From NCBI GenBank assembly GCA_001464625.1, contig LNFJ01000039.1:1-64000 (forward strand): DNA of 64,000 nt. Reading direction: 5' to 3'. The notes beneath the pieces are model-generated. The model had not been told where the DNA came from. It worked only from the letters and a program-made list of their open reading frames with translations, and searched no databases. The position numbers and the translations under genes are program-made. Position 1 is the stretch's first letter, and the number at the start of each line of letters is the position of its first letter. Source of the stretch: Bacteroidia bacterium Ga0077558 (lineage in GTDB: Bacteria > Bacteroidota > Bacteroidia > Chitinophagales > Chitinophagaceae). Below are positions 35,670 through 43,840 of this stretch, piece by piece.

Positions 35670-36292
35670 ATCCCCCAATTTATAAATGGTAATCCCCTGT
35701 TACCGCTTTTATTCCATAAGCCAATTTGGAAGCCCTTCAGGTTTTTGCAATAGTTAAAAAGGCCAATTTGTATACCAACGCCTTTATTTGCAATATTATG
35801 TATACCAGAAATACAAATGCCATCAAAAGACAATGTCTTGGTATATATTCTTGTTATAGAAATACCTTTTAGTTGGTAAATGCCTTTCGTTCCACCTGCT
35901 ATGTTTATACCTGTAATGGATACAGCAAGTTCACCACCCATACTTATGCTGATTCCTTTTATACTTGTCGCAGCACTATCCGATATAAGGAATTCCAGGT
36001 TTGTCTTTTTTTTGAATGGGAAACTCGAAAATAGGCCATAGAATGTAGCTACTACACCTCCCATTCCCGCATCTACATTTATTCCATTAATAGTTAACTT
36101 TTTTCCATCAACGTTCATTGCCTGTACACCAATTGCAACGCCATTGATTTTAGTCGCCCCACAAGGTGTAAACCAGGCAATGTTTTTTGCCTTTTCCTTT
36201 AAAAAAATAGTATCTGACTGCGCCATTAGTAACACTGGAGATAAAGCAAACACAATTGCTATTAGTGATTTCAATTTAGGTAAGTTATTCAT
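35666..36292 (-). CDS. LA_2272-like surface repeat protein
   Basis: A 208-residue protein with a signal peptide (SLIAIVFALSPVLLMAQ). The mature part is a series of short Gly/Ile-rich repeats (INGVAIGVQAMNVDGKK, IKGISISMGGELAVSITGIN, GVGIQIGLFNYCKNLKGFQIG) typical of a repeated beta structure. It ends LWNKSGNRGLPFINWGI, a C-terminus I associate with the LA_2272 family. It is secreted or outer-membrane linked, function unknown. The ATG at 36292 is preferred over an upstream one at 36325, because it starts the signal peptide. Confidence 0.75.
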   Translation of the reverse strand: MNNLPKLKSLIAIVFALSPVLLMAQSDTIFLKEKAKNIAWFTPCGATKINGVAIGVQAMNVDGKKLTINGINVDAGMGGVVATFYGLFSSFPFKKKTNLEFLISDSAATSIKGISISMGGELAVSITGINIAGGTKGIYQLKGISITRIYTKTLSFDGICISGIHNIANKGVGIQIGLFNYCKNLKGFQIGLWNKSGNRGLPFINWGI

Positions 36293-36353
36293 ACGGTATT
36301 TATTTAAAGTTGATATAGGGAGCAAATACAGTTATATTTTTAGTAACACATCC

Positions 36354-37439
36354 TTAGTTGGGCCTTTGAACAGTTCCCATCAATTTAAGATAACGGTAAT
36401 GCGAACGGATAGACTGAAAGAGATTTAGTTTATTATATGGTAAACCAAATTCTTTTGCTTTTTCCTCGATTAACCATGCAATATCCGGATAGATAGTATG
36501 CGGCAGTTTTGGATACAGGTGATGGGCTGCATGGGCATTGAAGCCTCCCAAAAACAGGTTATAAAATCTACTCGCTGGTGAGTAATCAAGTGAGGTAGCA
36601 AGTTGATGCGTATAATAATCATCCGGAAGAAAACCAGAACTTTTTGTTTCAGGGAATTGTGTTTCCATAGATAAGTGAGTTGCTATCAGAAAATGAATAA
36701 AGAAAAGTGAGTTAATGATATGCATAATGAAAAAGGAAAGCAATACATCCGCAAAAGAATAACCCGCCAGTATTGGCAGCACCAATGTCAGCAATAAATA
36801 AAAAGCTTTCCAGCCGAAGAAAAGTAGCTTCTGTTTTATTGGGTGGTTTTTTTGCTGCAGGTTGCCTACTTTTTTGGCGTATAAGTAGAAAAAGTCTTTG
36901 AAGAATACCCAATGTATTGTGTAAAAACAATAAACGAAAATTGAATAAAGGTGCTGATATCGCTGGTATTTTCGTAAAGGGTGTTGTGGCGACAAACGGA
37001 TAAAAGGATTGTTGTCTATATCTGCATCACATCCATCAACATTAGGAAACACATGATGGGAGCCAATGTGCCGCACCTTCCATAAATAGGCATTTGTACC
37101 CTGTAAGTTGAATGAGAAATGATAAAGCCAGTTATTAATGACTTTGTTTTTTGAGAAAGAGCCATGCATAGCATCATGCGAAACATTAAAGCCCAATAGC
37201 AAACCTGATATACCTATAAACACATAGTTTAAAATCAGGCTTCCCGTAGTTGTATGTGCCAATAGAAAAAGTATTGACCATGCTCCGAGATGAAGCAGAA
37301 CATAAAAGATCATTTTGCGCCATAACATTCTTTTTGCAGTTTGTAATAAATCTGATTCACCGAGTAGCTGCCTGATCTCAATATCAAGGGAACGAAAAAA
37401 AATAGAAGAAGACCCTGAATTGAATTTGATTTTTTGCAT
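36354..37439 (-). CDS. Membrane fatty acid desaturase (acyl-CoA/front-end type)
   Basis: A 361-residue membrane di-iron enzyme with three His boxes: HDAMH, HIGSHH and HAAHH. Hydrophobic pairs stand before each box (FYVLLHLGAWSILFLLAHTT, SLILNYVFIGISGLLLGFNV and so on). The pattern fits the desaturase group that acts on acyl-CoA or phospholipid acyl chains, including linoleoyl-CoA-desaturase-like proteins; no cytochrome b5 domain is present. The gene is 24 bp downstream of the clan-CD-like protein gene on the same strand and may be co-transcribed with it. Substrate position is unknown. Confidence 0.88.
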   Translation of the reverse strand: MQKIKFNSGSSSIFFRSLDIEIRQLLGESDLLQTAKRMLWRKMIFYVLLHLGAWSILFLLAHTTTGSLILNYVFIGISGLLLGFNVSHDAMHGSFSKNKVINNWLYHFSFNLQGTNAYLWKVRHIGSHHVFPNVDGCDADIDNNPFIRLSPQHPLRKYQRYQHLYSIFVYCFYTIHWVFFKDFFYLYAKKVGNLQQKNHPIKQKLLFFGWKAFYLLLTLVLPILAGYSFADVLLSFFIMHIINSLFFIHFLIATHLSMETQFPETKSSGFLPDDYYTHQLATSLDYSPASRFYNLFLGGFNAHAAHHLYPKLPHTIYPDIAWLIEEKAKEFGLPYNKLNLFQSIRSHYRYLKLMGTVQRPN

Positions 37440-37463
37440 ATTTTATTTATTAGCTAATGAAGT

Positions 37464-38366
37464 TTATTTGTATAGACCTGTTTCTAAACTTTGTAAATTC
37501 TTCAACAAATCTTTTTTCAAATCCTTTTCCTGCACATATGATTCTCCTCTAATAACTATATTGCCAAATTTATCCATGGCAATAGGATTGCTGCTCTTAA
37601 ACTCATTGATTCCAGCATCATAAAAATTCCATTTACCCACATTTTCCCAGGCTGGTTGATAGCAATAATCTCTGAATAGTTTGCGGCCGGGAAATCCACC
37701 AACAGCAGCTTTTTTACGAAATAAACCTGGCTTTGTCATTACCCAACTTTCGCTGCCATAGATATTGGCCTTTTTAAATATTTTACCAATAGCGATCATT
37801 AGGGAGTCGCCATTCATCCGGGTTGTGTCTTTATAATCAATAGAGGGTCTTTTGTATGTGGCACCTCCATAGCAGGAACCAATTATGAACTTTGTTTTAT
37901 TATCGCTATAAGGAGCAAGTTGTTCCAGTGGTTTACTTATTGCTGAGTCATTTATTGTTTTGTAACTATACTCATCTTTCCCAATAAAAAATAAGGAGTA
38001 GCCCTTTTTATATTGGCCATGTGAGTCAAACCAGATTGTGCCAATTTGGGCATTGTGTTTTTTAAGATGATGTTCTACCCGGGTACTCATACGGCTTGCG
38101 TTACGGGCCACAACTGCAATGAATTCTTTTTTTCGTAGTACTCCTTTTAGCTTGGCTCGTAGTACATTAAAACGGGTCGCCAAATCAAGTTTTCCTTTTG
38201 TTCTTTTAGTAACAATAAAAAAATTGAGATGTTTCTTTTCTGCATCAGATATTTCGTTTGTTGGGGTAGAACTGGCAAAAGAAACGATGTCTTCATTTTG
38301 AGCTAAGGTGCTTGTTGTAGTTAGTATCAAAATAGTAATAGCTACTATTAGTTGGTTTGGTTTCAT
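37464..38366 (-). CDS. Secreted protein with clan-CD cysteine-peptidase-like His and Cys motifs
   Basis: A 300-residue protein with a signal peptide (LIVAITILILTTTSTLAQ). I do not recognise the family. Two motifs resemble clan CD peptidases (caspase, gingipain, clostripain): a hydrophobic strand ending in His-Gly (IGTIWFDSHGQ, His116) and, 49 residues later, a strand ending in Ser-Cys (KFIIGSCYGG, Cys165). Order and spacing fit that clan. The remainder is Lys-rich with no known domain. Inference: a secreted cysteine peptidase or inactive relative. It has its own promoter at 38389-38396 and lies beside a desaturase gene. Confidence 0.6.
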   Translation of the reverse strand: MKPNQLIVAITILILTTTSTLAQNEDIVSFASSTPTNEISDAEKKHLNFFIVTKRTKGKLDLATRFNVLRAKLKGVLRKKEFIAVVARNASRMSTRVEHHLKKHNAQIGTIWFDSHGQYKKGYSLFFIGKDEYSYKTINDSAISKPLEQLAPYSDNKTKFIIGSCYGGATYKRPSIDYKDTTRMNGDSLMIAIGKIFKKANIYGSESWVMTKPGLFRKKAAVGGFPGRKLFRDYCYQPAWENVGKWNFYDAGINEFKSSNPIAMDKFGNIVIRGESYVQEKDLKKDLLKNLQSLETGLYK

Positions 38367-38388
38367 AACAGTGGTTTTGTTTATTCAA

Positions 38389-38396
38389 CAAACCTA
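38389..38396 (-). promoter_or_regulatory. -7 promoter element of the clan-CD-like gene
   Basis: On the minus strand TAGGTTTG is an exact TAnnTTTG match, 22 nt before the ATG at 38366. Confidence 0.5.
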
Positions 38397-38559
38397 TTAG
38401 TGTGCAATACACTTTCATAATGGAAACCAGCCGCTTGTTTTTTTGCTTTGGCAAATTTCAATTGTGGTTAGGTGGTTGCAGTATGTCAATCTTAATTATC
38501 CGTGTTTACATCAGCTTTGGAGCTGCTATTAGCAGAAAATCGTAGACAATGCTTTGATT

Positions 38560-38578
38560 TTACGGATTTTCCGTAAAT
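38560..38578. promoter_or_regulatory. Palindrome just upstream of the HTH regulator gene
   Basis: TTTACGG (38560-38566) and CCGTAAA (38572-38578) are perfect inverted arms around 5 nt, ending 11 nt before the start codon. A candidate autoregulatory operator. Confidence 0.45.
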
Positions 38579-38589
38579 TTCCTTTTAAC

Positions 38590-39579
38590 ATGGAAGACAA
38601 CCAACTGCAACAAGAACTTTTTAGCCAACTAAAAAACAACCTGCCGCCACACCTTTCTTTGGTAGATGAGTTGTCCGATTTGCTTGATCTAGGTGCCGAT
38701 AGTGTGTACCGGAGAATTAGGGGAGAAAAGCCCATCAGCCTTTTGGAACTTAAAAAGATTTGTGAGCATTATCATCTTTCACTTGACCAGTTATTACAAC
38801 TTCAAAGCGACACTGTTGTATTCCGTTCACCAGATCTTAATAGAAAGAATTTGCCTTTTACAGAACAGTTGAGTAGCATATTGATGCAAGTAAAATATTT
38901 CAACAGCTTTCGTAATAAGCAGATTCTCTATATCTGTAAAGACATGCCTATCTGGCAATTTTATCTTTCAAGAGAATTGGCAGCATTTAAAACCTTTTTC
39001 TGGGCTAAAACTATAAATAAGGAACCTGCATATGCTGATAAAATGTTTTCTCTGGCAGAGTTTGATTTTGAAGAGACGTTTGAACTTGGCCGCCAGGTAA
39101 TTGCTGAATATAACCAAATACCTTGTGTTGAACTCTGGAATCAGGAAAGCATCAATAGTACTATAAGCCAGATCAATTTTTATAAAGAATCTGGTCAGTT
39201 TAAAAATGACAAGGATATAGAGGCTGTTATTGATTCATTTGATGCAACCCTCGATCACCTTAAATTACAAGCAGAAAAGGGATTAAAATTTATGCCGGGT
39301 GATAGCGATGTGTTACACAAGTCATCGGTACAGTTATACATTAATGAAGTAGTTATTGGCAGCAACACCATACTTGCTGAATTGGATGCTGTGAAACTTG
39401 CATTTATTCCATACAACGTTTTTAGTTTCATTATGACCAAAGACCCCAGGTTCAATGAAAGTGTTTTTGAGGGATTTGAAATATTAAAAAGCCGTTCTAC
39501 ATTAATAAGCGGTACCGGTGAAAAAGACAGGAACCGCTTCTTTAAAATTTTAAAAGATCGGGTGAATAATCTCCGTTAA
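38590..39579 (+). CDS. HTH-type transcriptional regulator of unknown family
   Basis: A 329-residue protein. Residues 1-70 form a Cro/XRE-like helix-turn-helix (LVDELSDLLDLGADSVYRRI, RGEKPISLLELKKICEHYHL, LDQLLQL). The long C-terminal part (FTEQLSSILMQVKYFNSFRN, LYICKDMPIWQFYLSRELAA, ILAELDAVKLAFIPYNVFSF) looks all-helical and ends GTGEKDRNRFFKILKDRV; I know of no ligand. I chose the ATG at 38590 because the upstream ATG at 38554 reads through the palindrome. The regulator is divergent from the clan-CD-like protein gene (223 bp apart) and may control it. Confidence 0.7.
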   Translation: MEDNQLQQELFSQLKNNLPPHLSLVDELSDLLDLGADSVYRRIRGEKPISLLELKKICEHYHLSLDQLLQLQSDTVVFRSPDLNRKNLPFTEQLSSILMQVKYFNSFRNKQILYICKDMPIWQFYLSRELAAFKTFFWAKTINKEPAYADKMFSLAEFDFEETFELGRQVIAEYNQIPCVELWNQESINSTISQINFYKESGQFKNDKDIEAVIDSFDATLDHLKLQAEKGLKFMPGDSDVLHKSSVQLYINEVVIGSNTILAELDAVKLAFIPYNVFSFIMTKDPRFNESVFEGFEILKSRSTLISGTGEKDRNRFFKILKDRVNNLR

Positions 39580-39599
39580 TTGTATGGGCCGTTATTAAT

Positions 39600-39607
39600 T
39601 ATCTTTG
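39600..39607 (+). promoter_or_regulatory. -7 promoter element of the HMG-CoA lyase gene
   Basis: TATCTTTG is an exact TAnnTTTG match. ATG 39616 comes 8 nt later, so the predicted leader is only 4-5 nt. Confidence 0.55.
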
Positions 39608-39615
39608 TTTTCAAT

Positions 39616-40470
39616 ATGAGTGAAGTAAAACTGATTGAATGTCCCCGTGATGCCATGCAGGGTTGGAAAGCATTTATTCCTACGGAAAAGAAAATCGAAT
39701 ACATCAACTCTTTATTGAAGGTTGGATTTGACACAATTGACTTCGGAAGTTTTGTTTCACCCAAAGCCATCCCGCAAATGGCAGATACGGCAGAAGTAGT
39801 TCGGAGTTTGGAGTTTGGAGTTGACGGCACAAAACTACTAGCCATTGTCGCCAACATGAGGGGTGCAGAAGAAGCCAGTATTTTTGATGAAATAACTTAT
39901 CTCGGATTTCCATTCTCTGTATCTGAAACTTTTCAGCAACGAAATACGAATTCATCCATCAGCGAATCACTCAACAGGGTAGAGGAGATACAAAATCTTT
40001 GTATTAAAACAGGAAAGCAATTAGTGGTTTATATGTCAATGGGCTTTGGTAATCCCTATGGTGACCCGTACGACGAAGAAATTGTTTTTGAATGGGTGAA
40101 TCAATTAGTGGCAATGGATATCGGAATTATTTCTTTGGCGGATACAGTGGGTGTCGCAACTCCTGAACAGGTGTATGATATGACCAGCTTTTTAATTGAA
40201 TCATTGCCGGGCACTGAAATAGGTGTTCATTTACATTCCACTCCAGAAAACTGGAAGGAAAAATTATCTGCAGCTGTAAGAGCTGGCTGTAAAAGATTTG
40301 ATGGAGCCTTGAAAGGAATTGGTGGTTGTCCTATGGCAGATGATGAACTGATAGGTAATATGGATTCAGAATTGATGATACCTTACTTTAAGGAACGAAA
40401 TTTAATTACTGATTTAAATGAAGAGGCATTGAATAGAAGTCTTATAATGGCGGGTAAAATTTTTATGTAA
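39616..40470 (+). CDS. hmgL: Hydroxymethylglutaryl-CoA lyase
   Basis: A 284-residue TIM-barrel enzyme that splits HMG-CoA to acetyl-CoA and acetoacetate, the last step of leucine breakdown. Metal and substrate motifs: IECPRDAMQGWKAFIPTEKK at the N-terminus, VHLHSTPENW (metal-binding His pair) and GALKGIGGCPMADDELIGN (catalytic Cys). The start ATG at 39616 is set by the -7 element; the earlier frame opens upstream of it. The GSCFA gene follows by 6 bp, so they share a message. Codons near 39799-39822 look like a decayed intergenic repeat (see findings). Confidence 0.92.
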   Translation: MSEVKLIECPRDAMQGWKAFIPTEKKIEYINSLLKVGFDTIDFGSFVSPKAIPQMADTAEVVRSLEFGVDGTKLLAIVANMRGAEEASIFDEITYLGFPFSVSETFQQRNTNSSISESLNRVEEIQNLCIKTGKQLVVYMSMGFGNPYGDPYDEEIVFEWVNQLVAMDIGIISLADTVGVATPEQVYDMTSFLIESLPGTEIGVHLHSTPENWKEKLSAAVRAGCKRFDGALKGIGGCPMADDELIGNMDSELMIPYFKERNLITDLNEEALNRSLIMAGKIFM

Positions 40471-40476
40471 GCGACT

Positions 40477-41478
40477 ATGGATTTGATGGTGAACATTGAT
40501 ATTAAAAAACTATCGCAGCCCATAGGCTATAAAGACAATATTTTATTGATCGGCTCTTGTTTTACGGAGCATATTGGCAATGCATTACAAGAATTAAAGT
40601 ATCCGGTTCTTCAAAACCCCAATGGTATTTTATTTGGACCGGATAGTGTTTGCAAAAGTCTTCTTTCCTATATCCAAAACAAACAATACACAAAAGCAGA
40701 TCTATTTCAATTGAATGAGGTGTGGAATAGCTGGCAGCATCATTCCCGATTTTCAAATATTAATGCAGATGTTGCAGTTGCTGTTATCAATCAATCTCAA
40801 GAGAAAGCACATAAGTTTTTGAAGGATGCCGATTGGTTAATTATAACCTTAGGTTCTTCGTACACCTACCAACTAACTCCTTTAGCTGATAAGGCAACTG
40901 AAACAACGGGAAATACAGTGGCTAACTGTCATAGAGCCCCTGCCAATTGGTTTGCAAAACAAATGCTGGAAACAGAAGATATAAAATCAATGCTGGAAGA
41001 TTGTTTAAAGCAATTGAAAGCATTTAATCCAAAATTGAAATTCTTGTTTACTATTAGCCCGGTAAGACATATACGGGATGGGGTAGTGGAGAATAACCGG
41101 AGCAAAGCAAGATTGATAGAATCGGCTCATTACATTGTCAATAAGTTTGAATCAGCATTTTATTTCCCTGCTTATGAATTGGTAATTGATGTTTTGAGGG
41201 ACTATCGCTTTTATGATATTGATCTTGTTCATCCCAACTACCCGGCTACAGAATTTGTATTGGGGAAGTTTGCTGAATTTTGTATTGATGATGAATCAAG
41301 GCTATTAATGCAGGAAGTAAAGAAAATTGTTATCGCAAGAAAGCATAAAGCCTTTCAGCCACAAACAAAAGCACATCAGCAATTTTTACTTTCTCATTTG
41401 GAGAAGACAAAAGAATTGCAACAGAAATATCCTTTTCTTAATTTAAAGGAAGAGTTGGATTATTTTTCTAAAACTTAG
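40477..41478 (+). CDS. GSCFA domain protein
   Basis: A 333-residue protein with the name-giving motif IGSCFTEHIG near the N-terminus, then NPNGILFGPDSV, WLIITLGSSYTYQL, FTISPVRHIRDGVVENN and VHPNYPATEFVLGKF. These look like an SGNH-like hydrolase fold with a Ser-Cys nucleophile region, a Gly, and His in the last block. GSCFA members are widespread in Bacteroidetes with unknown substrate, probably carbohydrate or ester. It lies 6 bp after hmgL and 3 bp before a small membrane protein gene, in one operon. Confidence 0.88.
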   Translation: MDLMVNIDIKKLSQPIGYKDNILLIGSCFTEHIGNALQELKYPVLQNPNGILFGPDSVCKSLLSYIQNKQYTKADLFQLNEVWNSWQHHSRFSNINADVAVAVINQSQEKAHKFLKDADWLIITLGSSYTYQLTPLADKATETTGNTVANCHRAPANWFAKQMLETEDIKSMLEDCLKQLKAFNPKLKFLFTISPVRHIRDGVVENNRSKARLIESAHYIVNKFESAFYFPAYELVIDVLRDYRFYDIDLVHPNYPATEFVLGKFAEFCIDDESRLLMQEVKKIVIARKHKAFQPQTKAHQQFLLSHLEKTKELQQKYPFLNLKEELDYFSKT

Positions 41479-41481
41479 TGC

Positions 41482-41721
41482 ATGTGGTTAGTAACTATCA
41501 TTTATTGGTTGCAAGCTTTCTTATGCCCGTTTGTTATATGCGTAGCAATTGGTTTTGGAATTACTAAGAATATATCTGTTATTTCAATTGTGATAGGAGG
41601 AATAGCCGGAATTGTATTCGCCGAATATATTAGACGAAAATTTGGCCTTGATGTATTTTTTGGTAGGCTATATGGTCCAAATGAAATGGATGATAAGCTT
41701 AAGAAGAAAGACGAAATATAA
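41482..41721 (+). CDS. Small membrane protein, unknown
   Basis: A 79-residue protein with two hydrophobic segments (YWLQAFLCPFVICVAIGFGI and VISIVIGGIAGIVFAEYI), a basic turn between them and a charged C-terminal tail (MDDKLKKKDEI). I do not recognise a family. Its ATG lies 3 nt after the GSCFA stop, so it is the last gene of that operon. Confidence 0.65.
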   Translation: MWLVTIIYWLQAFLCPFVICVAIGFGITKNISVISIVIGGIAGIVFAEYIRRKFGLDVFFGRLYGPNEMDDKLKKKDEI

Positions 41722-41780
41722 TTTACATGAATTGAGTGTGAGAGGGTAACTCTTCCTCCAGATGGTGGAGCAGTAGGCTT

Positions 41781-42389
41781 TTAATGTATCCTGTCACCCC
41801 TCAACGTAAGCGTTTGAATTATCTCCGCCTCATACTGTAGCCATTCTTGCCAACGTTTCCGCACCTTTTCCTTATCAACATAGGTTTCAGACAAATCGAT
41901 AAACAATGTATAATGTCCGGCTTCGCTTTCCATAAAACGGCGATAGAATTTTTGCATATAGGGATCGTTCAATCCTTCACTTAATCGTTTAAAACGTTCG
42001 CAGCTGCGGGCTTCAATTAATGCCATGCTTAGCATCTGGTCTAAAAAACGATCATCAATATGCCCGCCTTTTTTTTGAAAGGCGAGTAATGCATTAACAT
42101 ATTCATCTTTTCGTTGCTTGCCCAGTTTCAATCCCCGTTTATGCAATTCAGCCAATACTAATCTGAAGTGGCCCCATTCTTCTGTAACAATGGGGGAGAG
42201 TTCAGTGACCATCTTTTCTCTGTCGCTGTATCGTTGAATGAGTGAAATGCAGGTGAGAGCTGCCTTTTGTTCACAATAAGCATGGTCGGTTAAAATATCT
42301 TCCAGCGATATTTCTGCAAGACTAACCCAACGGGGATCGGTTGGTAATTTAAGTCCGAGTATGTTTTTAGTGTCTTGTGATAATTCCAT
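41781..42389 (-). CDS. miaE: tRNA-(ms2io6A)-hydroxylase, MiaE-type
   Basis: A 202-residue ferritin-like di-iron oxygenase. Expected metal ligands: Glu in ILTDHAYCEQKAALT (first EH), the EExGH motif (EEWGHFRL), and ESEAGHYTLFID in the second pair of helices. In characterised relatives it hydroxylates the isopentenyl group of ms2i6A37 in tRNA. The name is a family assignment. A small 59-bp gap separates it from the convergent small membrane protein gene, with no terminator seen. Confidence 0.9.
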   Translation of the reverse strand: MELSQDTKNILGLKLPTDPRWVSLAEISLEDILTDHAYCEQKAALTCISLIQRYSDREKMVTELSPIVTEEWGHFRLVLAELHKRGLKLGKQRKDEYVNALLAFQKKGGHIDDRFLDQMLSMALIEARSCERFKRLSEGLNDPYMQKFYRRFMESEAGHYTLFIDLSETYVDKEKVRKRWQEWLQYEAEIIQTLTLRGDRIH

Positions 42390-42415
42390 TCGATTGCAAT
42401 ATTACTACCAAAATA

Positions 42416-42449
42416 AAAATCCGTTCCTATTTAAATCGGAACGGATTTT
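42416..42449 (-). terminator. Terminator of the small outer-membrane protein gene
   Basis: AAAATCCGTTCC (42416-42427) pairs perfectly with GGAACGGATTTT (42438-42449). It follows the stop of the minus-strand gene at 42472 and lies upstream of miaE. Confidence 0.85.
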
Positions 42450-42471
42450 ATTATTTCTTCGACTATTTGAA

Positions 42472-43110
42472 TTACTTCTGGCAAATAGTGTAGTAAAAAC
42501 CAACATTGAATCTGTTTCCAAGTGTACCGGCATCTAATCCGAACGTTGATGTTTTGTGTTTTACATTACTACCTACTTGTTCAGTTGTTAGATGGCTGTA
42601 GCCCAAAAAGCCAAAAGACCCTATTGTGGTAAACCTCTTGCTGATGGCATATCCGAATCCGGCGTTGAAGTTAGCACCGAAGGTGAATGTTTTTGATTCG
42701 TTTGTTGTTGTGCTAAAAGTATACTCACTTTTACCTGGCGCAGCCGAAACATTGAAACCTACAAATGGTTTGAAAGCTTCTTTTCCAAAAAAGTAACGGC
42801 TGTACAACGTAGCGCCATAGCTATTGCTTCTATTAATACCCGGAGTTGGAGTGCTCTGGTCATCAAACTTTGCACCGCTTAAAGTTAGTCCGATACCTAA
42901 TTGGACATTATTGGTTAGAAAAGTACCTAACTCAGGTGAAAATGACCAGGAAGTACTTTTGCCATTATCTGAACTCGTTCCGCTTACTTCCCTTTTGTTT
43001 TGGGAAGAAGATAGCCCCGCATTTCCACCCAAATACCACGAGCCTTTTTGAGCCGTTGCTGAAATAGATACCAAAGCGAATGCGGAGAGTAGGATTGTTT
43101 TTGTTTTCAT
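42472..43110 (-). CDS. Small outer-membrane beta-barrel protein
   Basis: A 212-residue protein with a signal peptide (TKTILLSAFALVSISATAQ) and alternating strands for an eight-stranded barrel of the OmpW/opacity type: GSWYLGGNAGLSSSQNKREV, TNNVQLGIGLTLSGAKFD, GATLYSRYFFGKEAFKPFVG, FTFGANFNAGFGYAISKRFT, GNRFNVGFYYTICQK. It is likely a surface protein of unknown role. It is monocistronic with its own terminator. Confidence 0.82.
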   Translation of the reverse strand: MKTKTILLSAFALVSISATAQKGSWYLGGNAGLSSSQNKREVSGTSSDNGKSTSWSFSPELGTFLTNNVQLGIGLTLSGAKFDDQSTPTPGINRSNSYGATLYSRYFFGKEAFKPFVGFNVSAAPGKSEYTFSTTTNESKTFTFGANFNAGFGYAISKRFTTIGSFGFLGYSHLTTEQVGSNVKHKTSTFGLDAGTLGNRFNVGFYYTICQK

Positions 43111-43224
43111 ACTGTTTTTTTTGTTTAATCAATTGATTTCGTGCCACAAAGCAAGCAATTAGTGTGGTATATATTTTCGAGAATTTTGTTAAAGTAGACT
43201 TGCCTGTTTCTGGGATTTATACCT

Positions 43225-43232
43225 TACCTTTG
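43225..43232 (+). promoter_or_regulatory. -7 promoter element of rpsO
   Basis: TACCTTTG is an exact TAnnTTTG match, giving a leader of about 48 nt before ATG 43285, long enough for S15 feedback control. Confidence 0.55.
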
Positions 43233-43284
43233 CCGCCGCAATAAGTGGATGAATAAAAAAGATGAAATTCTAAAAAATTAAAAG

Positions 43285-43554
43285 ATGCCTTTAACTAAAG
43301 AAAAAAAAGCTACAGTTTTAACTGCCTACGCCGGGTCTGCAACTAATACCGGTTCTACTGAGGGTCAAATTGCCCTATTGACTGAAAGAATCAGCCAGAT
43401 CAGTACACATTTACAACAAAACAAAAAAGATTTCTCTACTCACCGTGGTTTGATGAAATTGGTTGGTGAACGTAAAAGTTTGCTGAACTACTTGCAAAAG
43501 AACAACCTGACTGGTTACCGCCAATTGATTGAGAAATTAGGAATTAGAAAATAA
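43285..43554 (+). CDS. rpsO: 30S ribosomal protein S15
   Basis: An 89-residue protein, the standard S15 length, with the conserved core NTGSTEGQIALLTERISQIS and LMKLVGERKSLLNYLQKNN. It binds the central domain of 16S rRNA early in 30S assembly. The classical rpsO-pnp pair is kept but is split by a 286-bp spacer full of hairpins and repeats. Confidence 0.97.
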   Translation: MPLTKEKKATVLTAYAGSATNTGSTEGQIALLTERISQISTHLQQNKKDFSTHRGLMKLVGERKSLLNYLQKNNLTGYRQLIEKLGIRK

Positions 43555-43590
43555 GACTCCCAACCCCTAAAGGGGAGTTTTGGGAGAGTC
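43555..43590 (+). repeat. Nested hairpin directly after rpsO
   Basis: An inner stem CCCC/GGGG with loop TAAA sits within outer arms GACTCCCAA and TTGGGAGAGTC (one bulged base). The CCCCTAAAGGGGAG type of hairpin is a common dispersed repeat in Bacteroidetes genomes; a related, weaker one is near 54500. Confidence 0.6.
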
Positions 43591-43634
43591 ATTATATTCC
43601 GAAGTTTAATCAACAATTGAATTTCATTATAAGC

Positions 43635-43665
43635 TATTCCCAACTTCTTCCTGATGTTGGGAATA
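43635..43665. repeat. 10-bp hairpin in the rpsO-pnp spacer
   Basis: TATTCCCAAC (43635-43644) pairs with GTTGGGAATA (43656-43665) around 11 nt. No T run follows, so it is probably a repeat or RNA-processing structure rather than a terminator. Confidence 0.5.
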
Positions 43666-43704
43666 ACTGTTTTTGGACTACAGACTTTCCGTTGTACAAG
43701 TACT

Positions 43705-43752
43705 CTTCGCAAATGCTCAGTAATGGACAGAACGTACAAGAGTGCGACGCAA
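43705..43752 (-). repeat. Dispersed repeat, copy A
   Basis: On the minus strand this matches copy B at 57734-57782: the first 23 nt are identical, later parts differ at several places. The only other content of the rpsO-pnp spacer. Confidence 0.7.
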
Positions 43753-43840
43753 GGAATGACCATAGTAGCAATACCGCTTGGTAAATTAAACTCTTCAAAA
43801 GTTTGGGCGATCAACTGTCTCAAACACTAAATTAAAACGT

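Noticed and set aside
43515-43823. Minus-strand open frame in the rpsO-pnp spacer
   Set aside because: It covers hairpins and repeat copy A, overlaps the end of rpsO, and shows no recognisable protein features.
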